Of a DNA stretch of 64,000 nt, positions 54,918 through 63,980 are shown in pieces. A program made the translations under genes and the position numbers. The stretch is from positions 4,734,137 through 4,798,136 of the forward strand of contig AP025252.1 of the NCBI GenBank assembly GCA_016865505.2. The letters are read 5' to 3'. How positions within the stretch are numbered: position 1 is the first letter of the stretch; every line of letters begins with the position of its first letter. Source of the DNA: Bryobacterales bacterium F-183. Lineage in GTDB: Bacteria > Acidobacteriota > Terriglobia > Bryobacterales > Bryobacteraceae. Below the pieces are notes generated by a model. It saw only the letters and a program-made list of their open reading frames with translations, was not told the DNA's origin and searched no databases.

Positions 54918-57689
54918 TTGGTCCATTCGACAGCAGCAGCGCTTCTGATCGCCTCCCTACTCGATGTGGAGATTTCCGGCACCGTGCGCTTTAGCGGACT
55001 CCCCCTCCCCGGCGCCACCGTATCCGCGGTCAACGGCTCACTACGTCACGTCACGATTTCCGGCGCCGACGGCATCTTCCGCTTCACATCCCTCCCCGAC
55101 AGCAGCCTCTGGACCGTCAAGGTCGACATGCAGCTCTTCGCGCCCCTCACTCGCGAAGTCACGGCGCCCTCCCTCGACACCACCTGGGACCTCGAACTCC
55201 TCCCCATCTCGCAGCTAGGCCCCGTCACCGCCGCCCCCAAAGAATTCGCACGCACCGAAGCCACCATCAGCAAGACCTCAAAACCTGCGCCTCAGCAGAC
55301 CACCACGCAAACCCCATCCGACCTCGCCGACCGTGCCGCCGACGGACTCATGGTCGCAGGCAGCGTCAACAACGGTGCCGCATCGCCCTTCGCCCAACTC
55401 CCCGCCTTCGGCAACAACCGCCGAGGCCAGCGTGGACTCTACAACGGCAACCTCGGCGTCATCCTCAACAACTCCACCTTCGACGCCCGAGCCTTCTCGC
55501 TCACCGGCCAGTTGACCCCCAAGCCCGATTACAACCGCCTGCAGGCCCTCGTCTCCTTCGGCGGTCCCCTCTGGATCCCCGGCCTCACCCGCCGCACCGG
55601 TGGACCCAACTTCAGCGTCAACTACCAGTGGACCCGCAACAGCAACGCCTCCACCGCTACCGGCCTGATGCCCACCGCCGCCGAACGCGTCACGAATAAC
55701 CCCCAAGCCCGCGCCCTGCTCGACCTCTACCCGCTCCCCAACTTCACCGGCAGCAACCGCTACAACTACCAGATCCCCCTCGTCAGCGGCCAGCACCAGG
55801 ACGATCTGCAATCCCGCATCACCAAGCAGATCAAGCGCAATTATCTATCCGGCAACTTCAACTGGCAGAACACCCGCACCGACACGCCGGACCTCTTCGG
55901 CTTCCTCAACCTCGGCCGCGTCAATGGCATCAATACCGGCGCCACTTACCGCCGTACCTTCAACCCGCGGACCTTCGTCAACACCGGCATCACCTACAGT
56001 AGCCTCAGCACCCAAACCCTGCCGTACTTCGCCAATCGCCGCAACGTCTCCGCCGAAGCCGGCATCACCGGTAACAACCAAGACCCCATCAATTGGGGAC
56101 CTCCATCGCTCCAGTTTGCCAACGGCATCTCCGGCATCGCACTGCCCCAGGCCGCCGACCTCCGCAACCAGACCGTGGGCTTCTCTGCCGACGCCTTCAT
56201 GAGCCGCGGCCGCCACAACCTCAGCTACGGCTACACGCACCGCCGCCAGCAATTCAACGTCGTCTCGCAGCAGGATGCCCGAGGCACTCTAGCCTTCGCC
56301 GGCTCGTTTGACGACTTCTTGAACGGCGTCCCCACCACAAGCTCCATCGCCTTCGGCAACGCTGACAAGTACCTGCGCGCCACCACCGACGAGACCTTCC
56401 TCAACGACGACTTCCGCGTCAATCCCGGCCTCACCCTCAACCTCGGCTTGCGTTGGGAATACTGGTCGCCCGCCAAAGAAAAGTACGGCCGCCTGGTCAA
56501 CCTCAACAACAACGGCACCCCGGTCATCGGCGCAACCCTGCAGCCGGACCGCAACAACTTCGCGCCTCGCGTCGCTTTCTCCTGGCGTCCGATCCCGGCC
56601 TCGTCGATGGTGATCCGTGGCGGCTACGGCGTCTATTACGACACCTCGATCTACCAGCCCATCGCGATGCAAATGGCCCAGCAGGCGCCGCTCTCGAACA
56701 GCATCCGCATCGCCAACACGCCACAAACCCCGCTCACGTTGGCCAACCCCTTCCCGCGTACCAACGTCTCCACGGGCAACGCCACCACCTTCGCCGTGGA
56801 CCCCAACTTCCGCACCGGCTACCTCCACACCTGGCAGATGTCCCTCCAGCGTGACCTCCCCGCAGGCCTCCAACTCACCGCCACGTATCTCGGCTCCAAA
56901 GGTACGCGGGGTCAGCAGCAGATCCTGCCCAACACCTTCCCACAGGGCGCCATCGAACCCGCTGGCTACAACTACCTGATGTCCAACGGCAATTCGACGC
57001 GCAATTCGGGACAGCTCCAACTCCGCCGCCGTCTCCGTAGCGGCTTCACCGCCAACCTCAGCTACACCTGGGCCAAAGCCATCGACAACGCCACCAACGG
57101 TGGCAACCGCGCCCTGGTCGCACAGAACTGGCTCGACCTCCGCGCCGAACGAGCGCGATCCAACTTCGACCAGCGGCATCTGCTCACCGGCATGCTGCAG
57201 TACACGCCCGGCATGGGCATCAAAGGTGGCGCACTCGCCACCGGCTGGAAAGCCAAGCTTCTTCGGGATTGGACCTTTGCTGGACAATACAACTTGGGCA
57301 GCGGCCTGCCGCTCACACCCGTGTACTTCGCGCCCGTCGCAGGCACCGGCGTCACCGGCAGCGTACGTCCGGATTACACCGGCGCGCCGCAGTTCATCGA
57401 CGGGCGCCTCAACCCCGCAGCCTACGCCATGCCCGCCCCTGGCAAGTGGGGCAACGCCGGACGCAACACCATCACCGGACCCAAGCAACTCGCCGTCAAC
57501 GCCTCTCTCGGCCGTACCTTCCGCTCCGCCGAGCGTGTGAACTTCGACTTCCGCATCGACGCCTCGAACGTCCTCAACAACGTGACGTATCCAAGCTGGA
57601 ACACCGTCCTCGGCAGCGCCCAGTTCGGCTTGCCGCTTGTCGCTAACCCCATGCGAATCGTTCAAACCGCCATCCGGGTGAGGTTCTAA
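54918..57689 (+). CDS. Oar-like TonB-dependent receptor, TTG start
   Basis: A 923-residue outer-membrane protein with a short hydrophobic N-terminus (AAALLIASLL), a carboxypeptidase-regulatory-like domain (VEISGTVRFSGLPLPGATVS), a Thr/Ala/Pro-rich linker, a plug-like segment and a barrel ending in IVQTAIRVRF. An in-frame TGA at 54912-54914 lies two codons upstream, so TTG 54918 is the first possible start; GGAAAGGA is upstream. It is shorter than the other two Oar-like receptors. It is followed after 6 bp by the VWFA-related gene. Confidence 0.83.
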   Translation: MVHSTAAALLIASLLDVEISGTVRFSGLPLPGATVSAVNGSLRHVTISGADGIFRFTSLPDSSLWTVKVDMQLFAPLTREVTAPSLDTTWDLELLPISQLGPVTAAPKEFARTEATISKTSKPAPQQTTTQTPSDLADRAADGLMVAGSVNNGAASPFAQLPAFGNNRRGQRGLYNGNLGVILNNSTFDARAFSLTGQLTPKPDYNRLQALVSFGGPLWIPGLTRRTGGPNFSVNYQWTRNSNASTATGLMPTAAERVTNNPQARALLDLYPLPNFTGSNRYNYQIPLVSGQHQDDLQSRITKQIKRNYLSGNFNWQNTRTDTPDLFGFLNLGRVNGINTGATYRRTFNPRTFVNTGITYSSLSTQTLPYFANRRNVSAEAGITGNNQDPINWGPPSLQFANGISGIALPQAADLRNQTVGFSADAFMSRGRHNLSYGYTHRRQQFNVVSQQDARGTLAFAGSFDDFLNGVPTTSSIAFGNADKYLRATTDETFLNDDFRVNPGLTLNLGLRWEYWSPAKEKYGRLVNLNNNGTPVIGATLQPDRNNFAPRVAFSWRPIPASSMVIRGGYGVYYDTSIYQPIAMQMAQQAPLSNSIRIANTPQTPLTLANPFPRTNVSTGNATTFAVDPNFRTGYLHTWQMSLQRDLPAGLQLTATYLGSKGTRGQQQILPNTFPQGAIEPAGYNYLMSNGNSTRNSGQLQLRRRLRSGFTANLSYTWAKAIDNATNGGNRALVAQNWLDLRAERARSNFDQRHLLTGMLQYTPGMGIKGGALATGWKAKLLRDWTFAGQYNLGSGLPLTPVYFAPVAGTGVTGSVRPDYTGAPQFIDGRLNPAAYAMPAPGKWGNAGRNTITGPKQLAVNASLGRTFRSAERVNFDFRIDASNVLNNVTYPSWNTVLGSAQFGLPLVANPMRIVQTAIRVRF

Positions 57690-57695
57690 CGCAAG

Positions 57696-59777
57696 ATGAC
57701 ACTGACCCTTGCACTCGCTCTGTTCCTCGCCCAAACCGGAGAGAATCGCAAAGCCGGCGACCCCGCGCCCACCTTCCAGGCCACCACGCAGTTGGTGATC
57801 GAAACCGTCAGCGTCAAGGACAAATCCGGCAAGCCCGTCGCGGGCCTCACCGCCAAGGACTTCACCATCACTGAAGACGGCGTACCCCAGCAGATCCGCT
57901 TCTTCGAGTACCAAAAGCTCGACGAAATTCCCGCCGCCCAGCCGATGCCGGAATCGCAGCGCGTCCCCCCGTTCGCGCGCCTCACCCGCAGCCAGATCTC
58001 GCCCGAAACACCCGGCGACGTCCGGTATCGCGATCGCCGCCTGCTCGCCATGTACTTCGACCTTACGGCGATGCCCCCACCCGATCAGATCCGCGCCTTC
58101 AACGCCGCCAAAAAGTTCGTCCGCACCCAGATGACCCCGGCGGATCTGGTCGCGATCATGGCCTTCACCAGCGGCTCCGTGCAAGTCCTGCAGGACTTCA
58201 CCGCAGATCGCAACCAACTCCTCGGCATCTTGGAAACCTTGATCGTCGGCGAGGACGAAAACGCCCCCGGCGGTGACTCCGCCTCAGCCTCCGACACCGG
58301 CGCCGCCTTCGGCCAGAACGACTCCGAGTTCAACATCTTCTTCACGGACCGTCAGCTATCCGCGCTGCAAACCGCCGCCAGCATGCTCGGCCGATTGAGT
58401 GAAAAGAAGTCGCTCATCTACTTCGCCAGTGGACTCCGCCTCAACGGCTCCAACAACCAAGCGCAGTTGAACGCCACCATCAACGCGGCCATCCGCGCCG
58501 GCGTCTCCTTCTGGCCCATCGATGCGCGAGGCCTCATCGCCCAAGCCCCCCTCGGCGACGCGACCAAAGGCTCGCCCGGCGGCGCCAGCATGTACACCGG
58601 AGCAGCCGCCAACGCCATCACGGCCAACTTGCAGCGCTCGCAGGACACCCTCTGGACCCTCGCCGCCGACACCGGAGGCAAAGCACTGCTCGACTACAAC
58701 GACCTCGGCCGCGGCATCGTGCAAGCGCAGCAGGCCGTCAGTAGTTACTACGTCATCGGCTACTACACCACCAACACCAATCCGGACGGCAAATTCCGCA
58801 GAGTCAAGATCACCTTGGCGAACCCCGATTACGCGCTCGACTACCGCCAGGGCTACTACGCCAACAAAGTCTTCGCCAAGTTCACCACCGCCGATAAAGA
58901 GCGCCAACTCGAAGACGCGCTCATGCTCGGCGACCCCGTGACCGAACTCACCATCGCCATGGAGGTCGCCTACTTCCAGCTCAACAGCGCCGAATATTTC
59001 GTACCCGTTACCGTCAAGATCCCGGGCAGTGAACTCGCGCTCGCCCGCCGCCGCGGCGCCGATCACACCGTGATCGACTTCATCGGCGAAATCAAGGACG
59101 AGTACAACATTACAGTCTCGAACGTGCGCGACAAGGTGGACATCAAGCTGTCGGACACCACCGCCGCCGAACTGGCCAAACGCCCCATCGAGTACGACAC
59201 CGGCTTCACCCTGCTGCCCGGACGTTACCGCATCAAGATCCTCGCACGCGACGCCACCACCGGACGCATGGGCACCTTCGACCTCAAGTTCGTCGTCCCG
59301 AACCTCGTCAAGTCACCGGCGCAAAAGCTACCCATCAGTTCCGTGATCTTAAGTAGTCAGCGGGCGGCCATGCGGGACGCGCTGTTCAACGCCAATAAAG
59401 ATGCAAAAGCCCAAACCCTGAACCCGCTCGTGCAGGACGGCTACAAGCTGATTCCGTCGGTCACGCGAGTCTTCAGCAAAGCCAAGGACCTGTACGTCTT
59501 CCTCCAGGCCTACCGCCCCGGACCCGACACCGCGACGGAAGCGCCACCACCCGTCTACGCCTACGTGACGCTGTACAAGGGCGACGAAAAGGCCTTCGAA
59601 TCCAAACCGCTAGGCATCGGCGAAGGCCACGCCAACAAGCTCCGCACCGCGCCCATGCAGTTCGCCCTGTCGCTCCAAAAGCTCGACCCCGGCGAGTACA
59701 CGTGCCAGGTCACCGTCGTCGACCCCACAGGCAAGCGCTCCGCCTGGTGGCAGGCCCCCATCATGCTCATCCCCTAG
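57696..59777 (+). CDS. VWFA-related acidobacterial-domain protein
   Basis: A 693-residue exported protein. The N-terminal part matches the TIGR03436-type domain: VIETVSVKDKSGKPVAGLTAKDFTITEDG with the von Willebrand A-like segment LLAMYFDLTAMPPPDQIRAF and LSEKKSLIYFASGLRLNG. A second module (YYVIGYYTTNTNPDGKFRRV) is typical of the family, and a beta-rich C-terminal part follows. It probably binds proteins or surfaces through a metal-dependent A domain. Likely in one operon with the upstream receptor. Confidence 0.83.
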   Translation: MTLTLALALFLAQTGENRKAGDPAPTFQATTQLVIETVSVKDKSGKPVAGLTAKDFTITEDGVPQQIRFFEYQKLDEIPAAQPMPESQRVPPFARLTRSQISPETPGDVRYRDRRLLAMYFDLTAMPPPDQIRAFNAAKKFVRTQMTPADLVAIMAFTSGSVQVLQDFTADRNQLLGILETLIVGEDENAPGGDSASASDTGAAFGQNDSEFNIFFTDRQLSALQTAASMLGRLSEKKSLIYFASGLRLNGSNNQAQLNATINAAIRAGVSFWPIDARGLIAQAPLGDATKGSPGGASMYTGAAANAITANLQRSQDTLWTLAADTGGKALLDYNDLGRGIVQAQQAVSSYYVIGYYTTNTNPDGKFRRVKITLANPDYALDYRQGYYANKVFAKFTTADKERQLEDALMLGDPVTELTIAMEVAYFQLNSAEYFVPVTVKIPGSELALARRRGADHTVIDFIGEIKDEYNITVSNVRDKVDIKLSDTTAAELAKRPIEYDTGFTLLPGRYRIKILARDATTGRMGTFDLKFVVPNLVKSPAQKLPISSVILSSQRAAMRDALFNANKDAKAQTLNPLVQDGYKLIPSVTRVFSKAKDLYVFLQAYRPGPDTATEAPPPVYAYVTLYKGDEKAFESKPLGIGEGHANKLRTAPMQFALSLQKLDPGEYTCQVTVVDPTGKRSAWWQAPIMLIP

Positions 59778-59800
59778 CAATCCCCCTACCCTCCCCCATT

Positions 59801-59822
59801 GGTGTCAGACCGATCTGACACC
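59801..59822. repeat. REP-like palindrome, left of the transposase
   Basis: A 9-bp stem (GGTGTCAGA with TCTGACACC) and CCGA loop; the core GTGTCAGACCGATCTGACAC is identical to that of the right palindrome. It lies 78 bp before the transposase start and 23 bp after the VWFA-related gene. Confidence 0.75.
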
Positions 59823-59900
59823 TCTCCTTGCCCGCGAATGAGGCCCGCGCATCCCGCAATTGCGCTTGAGAATGGTGGGTTCGGACTGGCACTAAATTGC

Positions 59901-60632
59901 ATGGCTCGAAATCCGCGCGTCTCGATTGCAGGCTTCCCGCATCACATCGTCCAGCGAGGAAGCAACGGCCAGGCAATCTTCCTGACCCCCGAGGACCGGC
60001 AAGTCTACCTCGAACTCGCCTCAAGACAACTGAGCCTCTGCGGTCTTCGGCTAGTCGCCTACTGCCTGATGACAAACCACGTTCACCTCATCGCCATACC
60101 CGAGCGCGGGGATTCCCTATCCCTCTGGGTGCAAAGAGTGCATGGCAGGTATTCACAGTATTTCAACCTGAAAACCGGCAGTACCGGACACGTTTGGCAT
60201 AGCCGCTTCTTCTCCTGCGTCCTTTCCCCGCGGCACATGACAATTGCGCTGCGGTACGTCGAGGAGAATCCCGTCAGAGCGGGAATTGTCCGCCACGCTG
60301 CGGACTATCCCTGGTCAAGTTGTCGGGCCCATTTAAGCGGCAATCTCGACCCGTTTCTGGATAGAGCAGAGTGGGAACTCAGAGGTGGAACTCAGGGCTG
60401 GCAGGAGGTACTCTACGCACCATCAAGACAGCCGATCATTCACATGCTACGCCGCTGCACCTTTAGCGGCCGCCCATTTGGAGACGAAGCGTTCCTGCAG
60501 AATCTCGAATCAGACACCGGCCACACCTGGAAGCGCTGGTCGTACACTCGAAGCCTCGAGGACACCGATGTAAGGATGAATCTCGAAAAGCTGCTTCCGG
60601 ATTTCCACGTCCTTCACGCGGGAACTCCCTAG
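59901..60632 (+). CDS. REP-associated tyrosine transposase (RAYT), Y1_Tnp domain
   Basis: A 243-residue single-strand transposase of the RAYT type. The histidine pair is in YCLMTNHVHLIAIPE; the catalytic tyrosine is likely in RVHGRYSQYFNLKTGSTGHVW; YVEENPVRAGIVRHAADYPWSS is a strong family signature. It would act on REP palindromes, and one lies on each side. ATG 59901 is chosen because it gives the standard N-terminus (ARNPRVSIAGFPHHIVQRG). The gene appears intact. Confidence 0.9.
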   Translation: MARNPRVSIAGFPHHIVQRGSNGQAIFLTPEDRQVYLELASRQLSLCGLRLVAYCLMTNHVHLIAIPERGDSLSLWVQRVHGRYSQYFNLKTGSTGHVWHSRFFSCVLSPRHMTIALRYVEENPVRAGIVRHAADYPWSSCRAHLSGNLDPFLDRAEWELRGGTQGWQEVLYAPSRQPIIHMLRRCTFSGRPFGDEAFLQNLESDTGHTWKRWSYTRSLEDTDVRMNLEKLLPDFHVLHAGTP

Positions 60633-60647
60633 CCCAGCTAGTCATCC

Positions 60648-60681
60648 CCCTTTTGTGTCAGACCGATCTGACACAAAAGGG
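60648..60681. repeat. REP-like palindrome, right of the transposase
   Basis: A perfect 15-bp stem (60648-60662 with 60667-60681) with CCGA loop shares the 20-base core with the left copy and extends it by CCCTTTT/AAAAGGG arms. The A/T and G/C run could also let it act as a terminator for the transposase. It lies 15 bp after the transposase stop. Confidence 0.78.
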
Positions 60682-60721
60682 ATAGGCGACCACCGTCGTA
60701 GGTGACCCAGTTGGTGATCCC

Positions 60722-62044
60722 TTAGAGCTTCTTGGCAGGCCGACGAGCGCCTCCCTGCTCCAGTACCAGACCGGTCACCTTGCCCGTAGCCGGATCCACC
60801 TGAAACTCCAGCGTCGCATCGATCACCTTCGGAAAAAACACCGTCGAACTCTCGGCAAAGATCGGAATCTTGCCCTGCCCCGTCGCCTGCGTCATCAACT
60901 GCCCGTTCTCCAACGTCACAGTAAGGACAAAGTCCGCCCGCAGTTCGTACCGCCCGATGTACCGTTCCAGCGTCTCCACAGGCATCGCCATTTCCTTACG
61001 CACCCGCGGCACCGCGACATCCTCGCCGAGTTGCAACCGCATCAGTTCCTGCGCCAGCTTACCGGCCTGCGAAGGCAGGACGTTGGACAGCGTCACCACC
61101 ACCAGTTTGCGCTCCGGAACCCGGTAAATCATCGTCGCAAAGCCGTTGATGCCCCCGCCGTGGCTCAGCACCGTGTCCGTACCCCGCTTGCCGACCGTCC
61201 ACCCATAGGCGTAATTGTTCTTGTCCGCCGTGAAGTACCGCTTGTAGTTCTCCGGCGTCAGCAACTTGCCGGCACTCAGCCCCTCGTCCCACTTGGCAAG
61301 ATCAAGCGTCGTCGAGTACATGGCGCCAGCCGCATGCGGAATCGACATATCGATGAACGACGCATTCCGTACCGTACCCTCGTCCTCCATTTCGTACCCG
61401 GCGGCCCGCCGAGAAATCACCGTGCGATCACTGTCGTACCCCGTGTCTTTCATCCCCAGCGGCTCGAAAATGCGCGTGCGGAGAAAGTCCTCGTACCGCA
61501 TGCCACTGGCTTTTTCGATGATCAGCCCGAGCAGAGTGTAGCCCGAGTTGCTGTACGACATCTTCGTCCCCGGATCGAAATCGAGCGGCTTGTCCACCAC
61601 TCGTTTCATCGTCTCGGCCGGAGGCGCAGCCACCATCATCGTCTTGGCGTAGTCAGGAAAATTTGTGAAGTTGGGAATCCCCGACGTATGCGTCAGCAGG
61701 TGATGGATCGTGATGCCCTTCCACCGCTCTGGAGCCTTGTCGATGTACTGTGCGATCGGGTCGGACGTCCGCAGCTTGCCGTCCTGCTCAAGCAGCAGCA
61801 CGGACATTCCCGTGAACTGCTTGGTGATCGACCCCAGGCGGAACTTGGTCTCTGGCGACGCCGGAATCGACCATTCCAGGTTCGCCATGCCGTACCCCTT
61901 GCTGAGCACGATCTTGCCGCCCTCAGCTACCAGGACAGTGCCATTGAACTGTTTCTGCTCAAAATACGCCTTGGCTTGCTGATCGAGCCTCTCAGGAGTG
62001 GCGCCGAAGACTACAAAAGTGAGGAGCGGAAGGTACCGAAACAT
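60722..62044 (-). CDS. Serine hydrolase of the class C beta-lactamase family
   Basis: A 440-residue protein with signal peptide (FRYLPLLTFVVFGA). SxxK is in FRLGSITKQFTG, the YxN motif in MSYSNSGYTLLG, and the third box is HGGGINGF in place of KTG. A C-terminal lipocalin-like extension (IGRYELRADFVLTVTLENGQ) is typical of esterase or D-aminopeptidase type members. It acts outside the cytoplasm; a true beta-lactamase role is less likely. A near-perfect palindrome lies 3 bp upstream of the ATG. Confidence 0.85.
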   Translation of the reverse strand: MFRYLPLLTFVVFGATPERLDQQAKAYFEQKQFNGTVLVAEGGKIVLSKGYGMANLEWSIPASPETKFRLGSITKQFTGMSVLLLEQDGKLRTSDPIAQYIDKAPERWKGITIHHLLTHTSGIPNFTNFPDYAKTMMVAAPPAETMKRVVDKPLDFDPGTKMSYSNSGYTLLGLIIEKASGMRYEDFLRTRIFEPLGMKDTGYDSDRTVISRRAAGYEMEDEGTVRNASFIDMSIPHAAGAMYSTTLDLAKWDEGLSAGKLLTPENYKRYFTADKNNYAYGWTVGKRGTDTVLSHGGGINGFATMIYRVPERKLVVVTLSNVLPSQAGKLAQELMRLQLGEDVAVPRVRKEMAMPVETLERYIGRYELRADFVLTVTLENGQLMTQATGQGKIPIFAESSTVFFPKVIDATLEFQVDPATGKVTGLVLEQGGARRPAKKL

Positions 62045-62047
62045 ACT

Positions 62048-62070
62048 CGACCTACGAATTCCGCAGGTCG
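62048..62070. promoter_or_regulatory. Near-perfect 23-bp palindrome at the serine hydrolase start
   Basis: Arms CGACCT (62048-62053) and AGGTCG (62065-62070) flank an almost symmetric AATT centre, with only two mismatched pairs. Its edge is 3 bases from the ATG at 62044. It could be a repressor site or, as RNA, a hairpin that blocks initiation. It lies in the 36-bp gap between the divergently oriented 3' end of the next gene and this gene. Confidence 0.45.
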
Positions 62071-62080
62071 GAAGTTCAGC

Positions 62081-63022
62081 CTAATCCCGGCAACCGGTCC
62101 CCGCGCACGTCGTCCGCGACAGCACCTGTGCAGGACCCAGCCTTCCCGGATCCGACACATTCGGCTTCCGCGAGATTACCGTTTCCGTCGCCGTCTTACC
62201 GCCAGCGCCGACCTCACGCACAATCTGCTGCTGTTCCTTCAGCGCCAGGCGACCCCCAACGTCCGCACTCACTCCCGGCTGCTGCGTCGCGTACACATCA
62301 ATCACCGTCGTGCGCGACCCATTGGGCTGCTTCACCGTCCGTGCTACCGTCTGCTCGGCCAGCGCCCCATCGACATACTGCGCGCGATTCTCCACCACCG
62401 GACCATCCTTCGGCGACATCGTCTCGCGCACCTCGCGCACGGCCTCGTAGAAGTTGCCATTCGCATCGCGACGCATGCGCGTCGTGGTCTGCTGCTGGCT
62501 CTCTTTGGAATTCTGTACCGTCGTCTGCGCGATCCGTTCCACCGGCGTCATCTGCCCGTCAAACCCGCTCCGCTCAATCACGACATTGGTCTGAATCGTC
62601 TTGCCCTGCTCCACCGCCTGCGCGACGCTGCGCTCAGCCGGCGTCAGATTGCCGTTCAAATCCCCGCGATACACTGTCGACGTCGTCACTGTCGTACTGC
62701 CGGACTTCCGCTCTTCGATCACCGTCTTCTCGACAGGACCCGGATTGCCGGTCGCGTCAAAGCGCCGCACATAGCGCTCGACGACCTTGCCGTTCGCATC
62801 TTCGCGAATGACTTTCTCTTCGATGCTTTCACGAGGCGCAAGCTGCCCGTTGATGCTGGTGGAATATTCGATCCGCGCACTGCCCGTGGCGGACTTCGAT
62901 GTCTGAAAGGTTGGACCGTCGACGGGAACGCCGTCAAGACCCGGGATAGCGGACTTCAGGGAGGAGGAGGTCTGCCCAAACGCGAGACTCGCCAGCATCA
63001 GCAGCGACACACAATACCGCAT
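62081..63022 (-). CDS. Secreted repeat protein, 313 aa, unknown
   Basis: A signal peptide (YCVSLLMLASLAFGQ) precedes a polar protein built of imperfect repeats of about 35-45 residues with the pattern ExxxxxDxNGxxxPxER (VIREDANGKVVERYV, YRGDLNGNLTPAERS, RSGFDGQMTPVERIA, MRRDANGNFYEAV), alternating with Thr/Val-rich strands (STTVTTSTV, TTVIDVYATQ). The D-x-N-G turns recall calcium-binding loops, but this is only a resemblance. Two cysteines end the protein (CAGTGCRD). Function unknown. Confidence 0.65.
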   Translation of the reverse strand: MRYCVSLLMLASLAFGQTSSSLKSAIPGLDGVPVDGPTFQTSKSATGSARIEYSTSINGQLAPRESIEEKVIREDANGKVVERYVRRFDATGNPGPVEKTVIEERKSGSTTVTTSTVYRGDLNGNLTPAERSVAQAVEQGKTIQTNVVIERSGFDGQMTPVERIAQTTVQNSKESQQQTTTRMRRDANGNFYEAVREVRETMSPKDGPVVENRAQYVDGALAEQTVARTVKQPNGSRTTVIDVYATQQPGVSADVGGRLALKEQQQIVREVGAGGKTATETVISRKPNVSDPGRLGPAQVLSRTTCAGTGCRD

Positions 63023-63070
63023 GCTGCCAGACTAAGACGAATCCCGCGCCGGGACAATCGGATAAAGGCC

Positions 63071-63940
63071 TTAGGCAGCTGCCTTGGCCGCTGGTTCAAG
63101 CACCGTGTCGATCTTCGCTACGCGTACATTCTTCACGATGCCCAGCTTCTCGAGCAATCGGATCTGCAGCCACGTCGGATCGAACTCATACCAGGCCAGA
63201 CCGTGACGTGCCGACGCCGGATGCGCGTGGTGGTTGTTGTGCCAGCCTTCGCCCATCGTGATGATCGCCACAAACCAGTTGTTACGGCTGTCGTCGCGAG
63301 TCGCAAACCGCTTGCTGCCCCACATGTGCGACGCCGAGTTCACCATCCAGGTGGCATGCAGGCCCAGGGTCACGCGCAGGAACACCGTCCACAGCAGCAT
63401 GTCCACACCGGCAAACACACCCACCAACGTGCCGAACACCGCCAGCGGCAACCAGTGGTACTTCGACAGCCACACATAAAACTTGTCCTTGCAGAGATCC
63501 GGCGCGTACTTCGAAAGTAGTGCCGTATCGTTGTGCTTGGGGTCGCCCAACAGCATCCACAGAATGTGCGCCCACCAGGCGCCGTCGCGCGGCGAATGCG
63601 GGTCGCCTTCCTTGTCAGACAACTGATGGTGTACGCGGTGCGTCGCCACCCAGAAAATAGGACCACCTTCGAGCGTCATCGTCCCACACACGGCAAAGAA
63701 GTAATCCAGCCATTTGGGAGCCTTATAGGACCGGTGCGTATGCAACCGGTGATATCCCAGGCCGATACCCCAACCTACGGAAATCCAGTACATTACCGCC
63801 GTCCAGAACACAGCCTTCCAGCTGAATTGAAACAGTGCCGCTATCGCCCCGATGTGAAACACCAGAAACGCGATAGTGGTAACCCAGCTGATTTTGATAG
63901 AACCGTCAGAATTGCGAGGTATAACGTCGGACCGAGTCAT
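63071..63940 (-). CDS. Acyl-lipid/acyl-CoA fatty acid desaturase
   Basis: A 289-residue membrane di-iron desaturase with three histidine boxes: GYHRLHTHRSYK, THRVHHQLSDKEGDPHSPRD and GEGWHNNHHAHPASARHG. Membrane segments flank the boxes (VTTIAFLVFHIGAIAALFQF near the start). It introduces a cis double bond, most likely delta-9, into fatty acids and would tune membrane fluidity. Complete. A TACAAT box lies upstream. Confidence 0.9.
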   Translation of the reverse strand: MTRSDVIPRNSDGSIKISWVTTIAFLVFHIGAIAALFQFSWKAVFWTAVMYWISVGWGIGLGYHRLHTHRSYKAPKWLDYFFAVCGTMTLEGGPIFWVATHRVHHQLSDKEGDPHSPRDGAWWAHILWMLLGDPKHNDTALLSKYAPDLCKDKFYVWLSKYHWLPLAVFGTLVGVFAGVDMLLWTVFLRVTLGLHATWMVNSASHMWGSKRFATRDDSRNNWFVAIITMGEGWHNNHHAHPASARHGLAWYEFDPTWLQIRLLEKLGIVKNVRVAKIDTVLEPAAKAAA

Positions 63941-63974
63941 CTACTGCCAACATATCAGCAGTTCCCCGCCGCGG

Positions 63975-63980
63975 ATTGTA
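63975..63980 (-). promoter_or_regulatory. -10 box of the desaturase gene
   Basis: TACAAT on the minus strand (63980-63975) predicts a start near 63968 and a leader of about 28 bases. The -35 region lies at the window edge and is not clear. Confidence 0.4.

Noticed and set aside
56289-58217. A 642-codon open frame on the minus strand
   Set aside because: It is antisense to the third receptor and the VWFA-related gene; Gly/Val/Ala-rich shadow with no family motif.
59801-60681. A complete insertion sequence with target-site duplication
   Set aside because: RAYT genes are single-copy and do not form classical IS elements; I saw no flanking direct repeats.
61031-63520. An 829-codon open frame on the plus strand crossing three minus-strand genes
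   Set aside because: It runs antisense through the serine hydrolase, the repeat protein and the desaturase, including their intergenic gaps; the Arg/His-rich product has no domain.
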